A stretch of DNA of 64,000 nucleotides, from NCBI RefSeq assembly GCF_034274695.1, contig NZ_CP128362.1, positions 3,102,501-3,166,500 of the forward strand, read 5' to 3'. The notes beneath the pieces are model-generated. The model made no database searches, had not been told where the DNA came from, and was given only the letters and a program-made list of their open reading frames with translations. Both the position numbers and the translations under genes were made by a program. The stretch comes from Chitinophaga sp. LS1. GTDB taxonomy: Bacteria; Bacteroidota; Bacteroidia; Chitinophagales; Chitinophagaceae. Shown here piece by piece: positions 63,611 to 64,000 of the stretch (its first letter is position 1; each line of letters opens with the position of its first letter).

Positions 63611-64000
63611 TTAATGTTTTTCTACGTTACAACCACCGCAAAGCACTTGCCCATTATCAGGATTCCCTCTCCCGCCTTCTCTCTTTCTCTTAACATGATC
63701 AACATGCGCTTCATTCTTCGGAGGCGTAACACCTTTCTTAGACTTTTGAGCATTGGGCGTTTCCACTCCACAATTTTCACATTTCATCGTACCCCCATTC
63801 TTAACTTTATTCTGTTCTTTAACAACCTCCCTTCTTGCAGGAGTAAAATCTTTTCCAGAGCGATCTTTTTCATTGAGTTTTGCAGCTCGTTCTTCAAGTG
63901 TAATATTTCTAATGGGATTAGTTAGCAGATTTTTCAACCCAAGACCAGCTGTTGTAGTTCCATGTATTGCAACAGGAACAGCAAGAGCTGTACCTGCTCC
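63611..64000 (-). CDS. HNH nuclease tip of RHS cassette I (5' end outside window)
   Basis: The frame is open to the right edge ('GAGTALAVPVAIHGTTTAGL'), then 'KNLLTNPIRNITLEERAAKL', 'GTMKCENCGVETPNAQKSKK', 'NEAHVDHVKRKREGGRGNPD' and 'GQVLCGGCNVEKH'. Both C-x-x-C pairs, the D-H and the N are present, so the HNH core looks intact, unlike cassette H. This may be the tip of a full-length RHS gene lying to the right. Confidence 0.85.
   Translation of the reverse strand, partial: GAGTALAVPVAIHGTTTAGLGLKNLLTNPIRNITLEERAAKLNEKDRSGKDFTPARREVVKEQNKVKNGGTMKCENCGVETPNAQKSKKGVTPPKNEAHVDHVKRKREGGRGNPDNGQVLCGGCNVEKH

Overview
The window looks like a chromosomal segment of a soil-type Bacteroidota, most likely Chitinophaga or a close relative. 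The evidence is paired SusC/SusD outer-membrane systems, lipoprotein signals of the '...C-K-K' type, TAnnTTTG-like -7 promoter boxes, several pectin and glycan hydrolases, and RHS cores of the Bacteroidota type ('[13 protein letters not shown]'). Genus assignment is inference.

Positions 1-14998 (+ strand) form a tightly packed glycan-utilisation locus: a 3' partial FAS1 (fasciclin) protein, SusC, SusD, two FAS1 lipoproteins, a second SusC/SusD pair, and a PL11 rhamnogalacturonan lyase. After a block of household genes (thioesterase, DODA-type dioxygenase, TerC, HAD hydrolase, ABC-2 exporter), the pectin theme returns with a GH127-like beta-L-arabinofuranosidase and a GH78 alpha-L-rhamnosidase (19.8-24.1 kb). 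A GH92 alpha-mannosidase follows at 25.4 kb. The PL11/GH78/GH127 set fits rhamnogalacturonan breakdown in the periplasm after SusCD import. A ~104-bp palindromic-ended repeat occurs twice here (18.7 and 24.1 kb).

Positions 27.6-37.8 kb hold regulators, an SDR, a probable toxin-antitoxin locus with a PARP-like fold signature and a tandem 326-bp duplication, a TROVE/Ro60-like RNA-binding protein, an SMP-30-like propeller, a YiiX-like hydrolase, a DoxX protein behind a clear operator, several unknown conserved proteins and two gene remnants.

Positions 37.8-64.0 kb are AT-richer and accessory. They form a stockpile of broken RHS polymorphic-toxin cassettes, all on the - strand. Each has a fragment of RHS core, usually a C-terminal toxin tip (two HNH nucleases, two HExxH zincins, several unknown), and an immunity-type gene. 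XRE-regulator genes or fragments (+ strand) sit head-to-head with four of the cores. The full-length RHS gene, if present, would lie to the right of the window. Mobile elements have invaded the array. An IS3 element sits in one RHS core. An IS5-family element splits an immunity-type gene. Most strikingly, an ISL3 element inserted in an RHS core carries an IS21 element in its transposase gene, and that IS21 carries a three-integrase RIT (recombinase-in-trio) element in istA. Target duplications at each level let the order of events be read directly.
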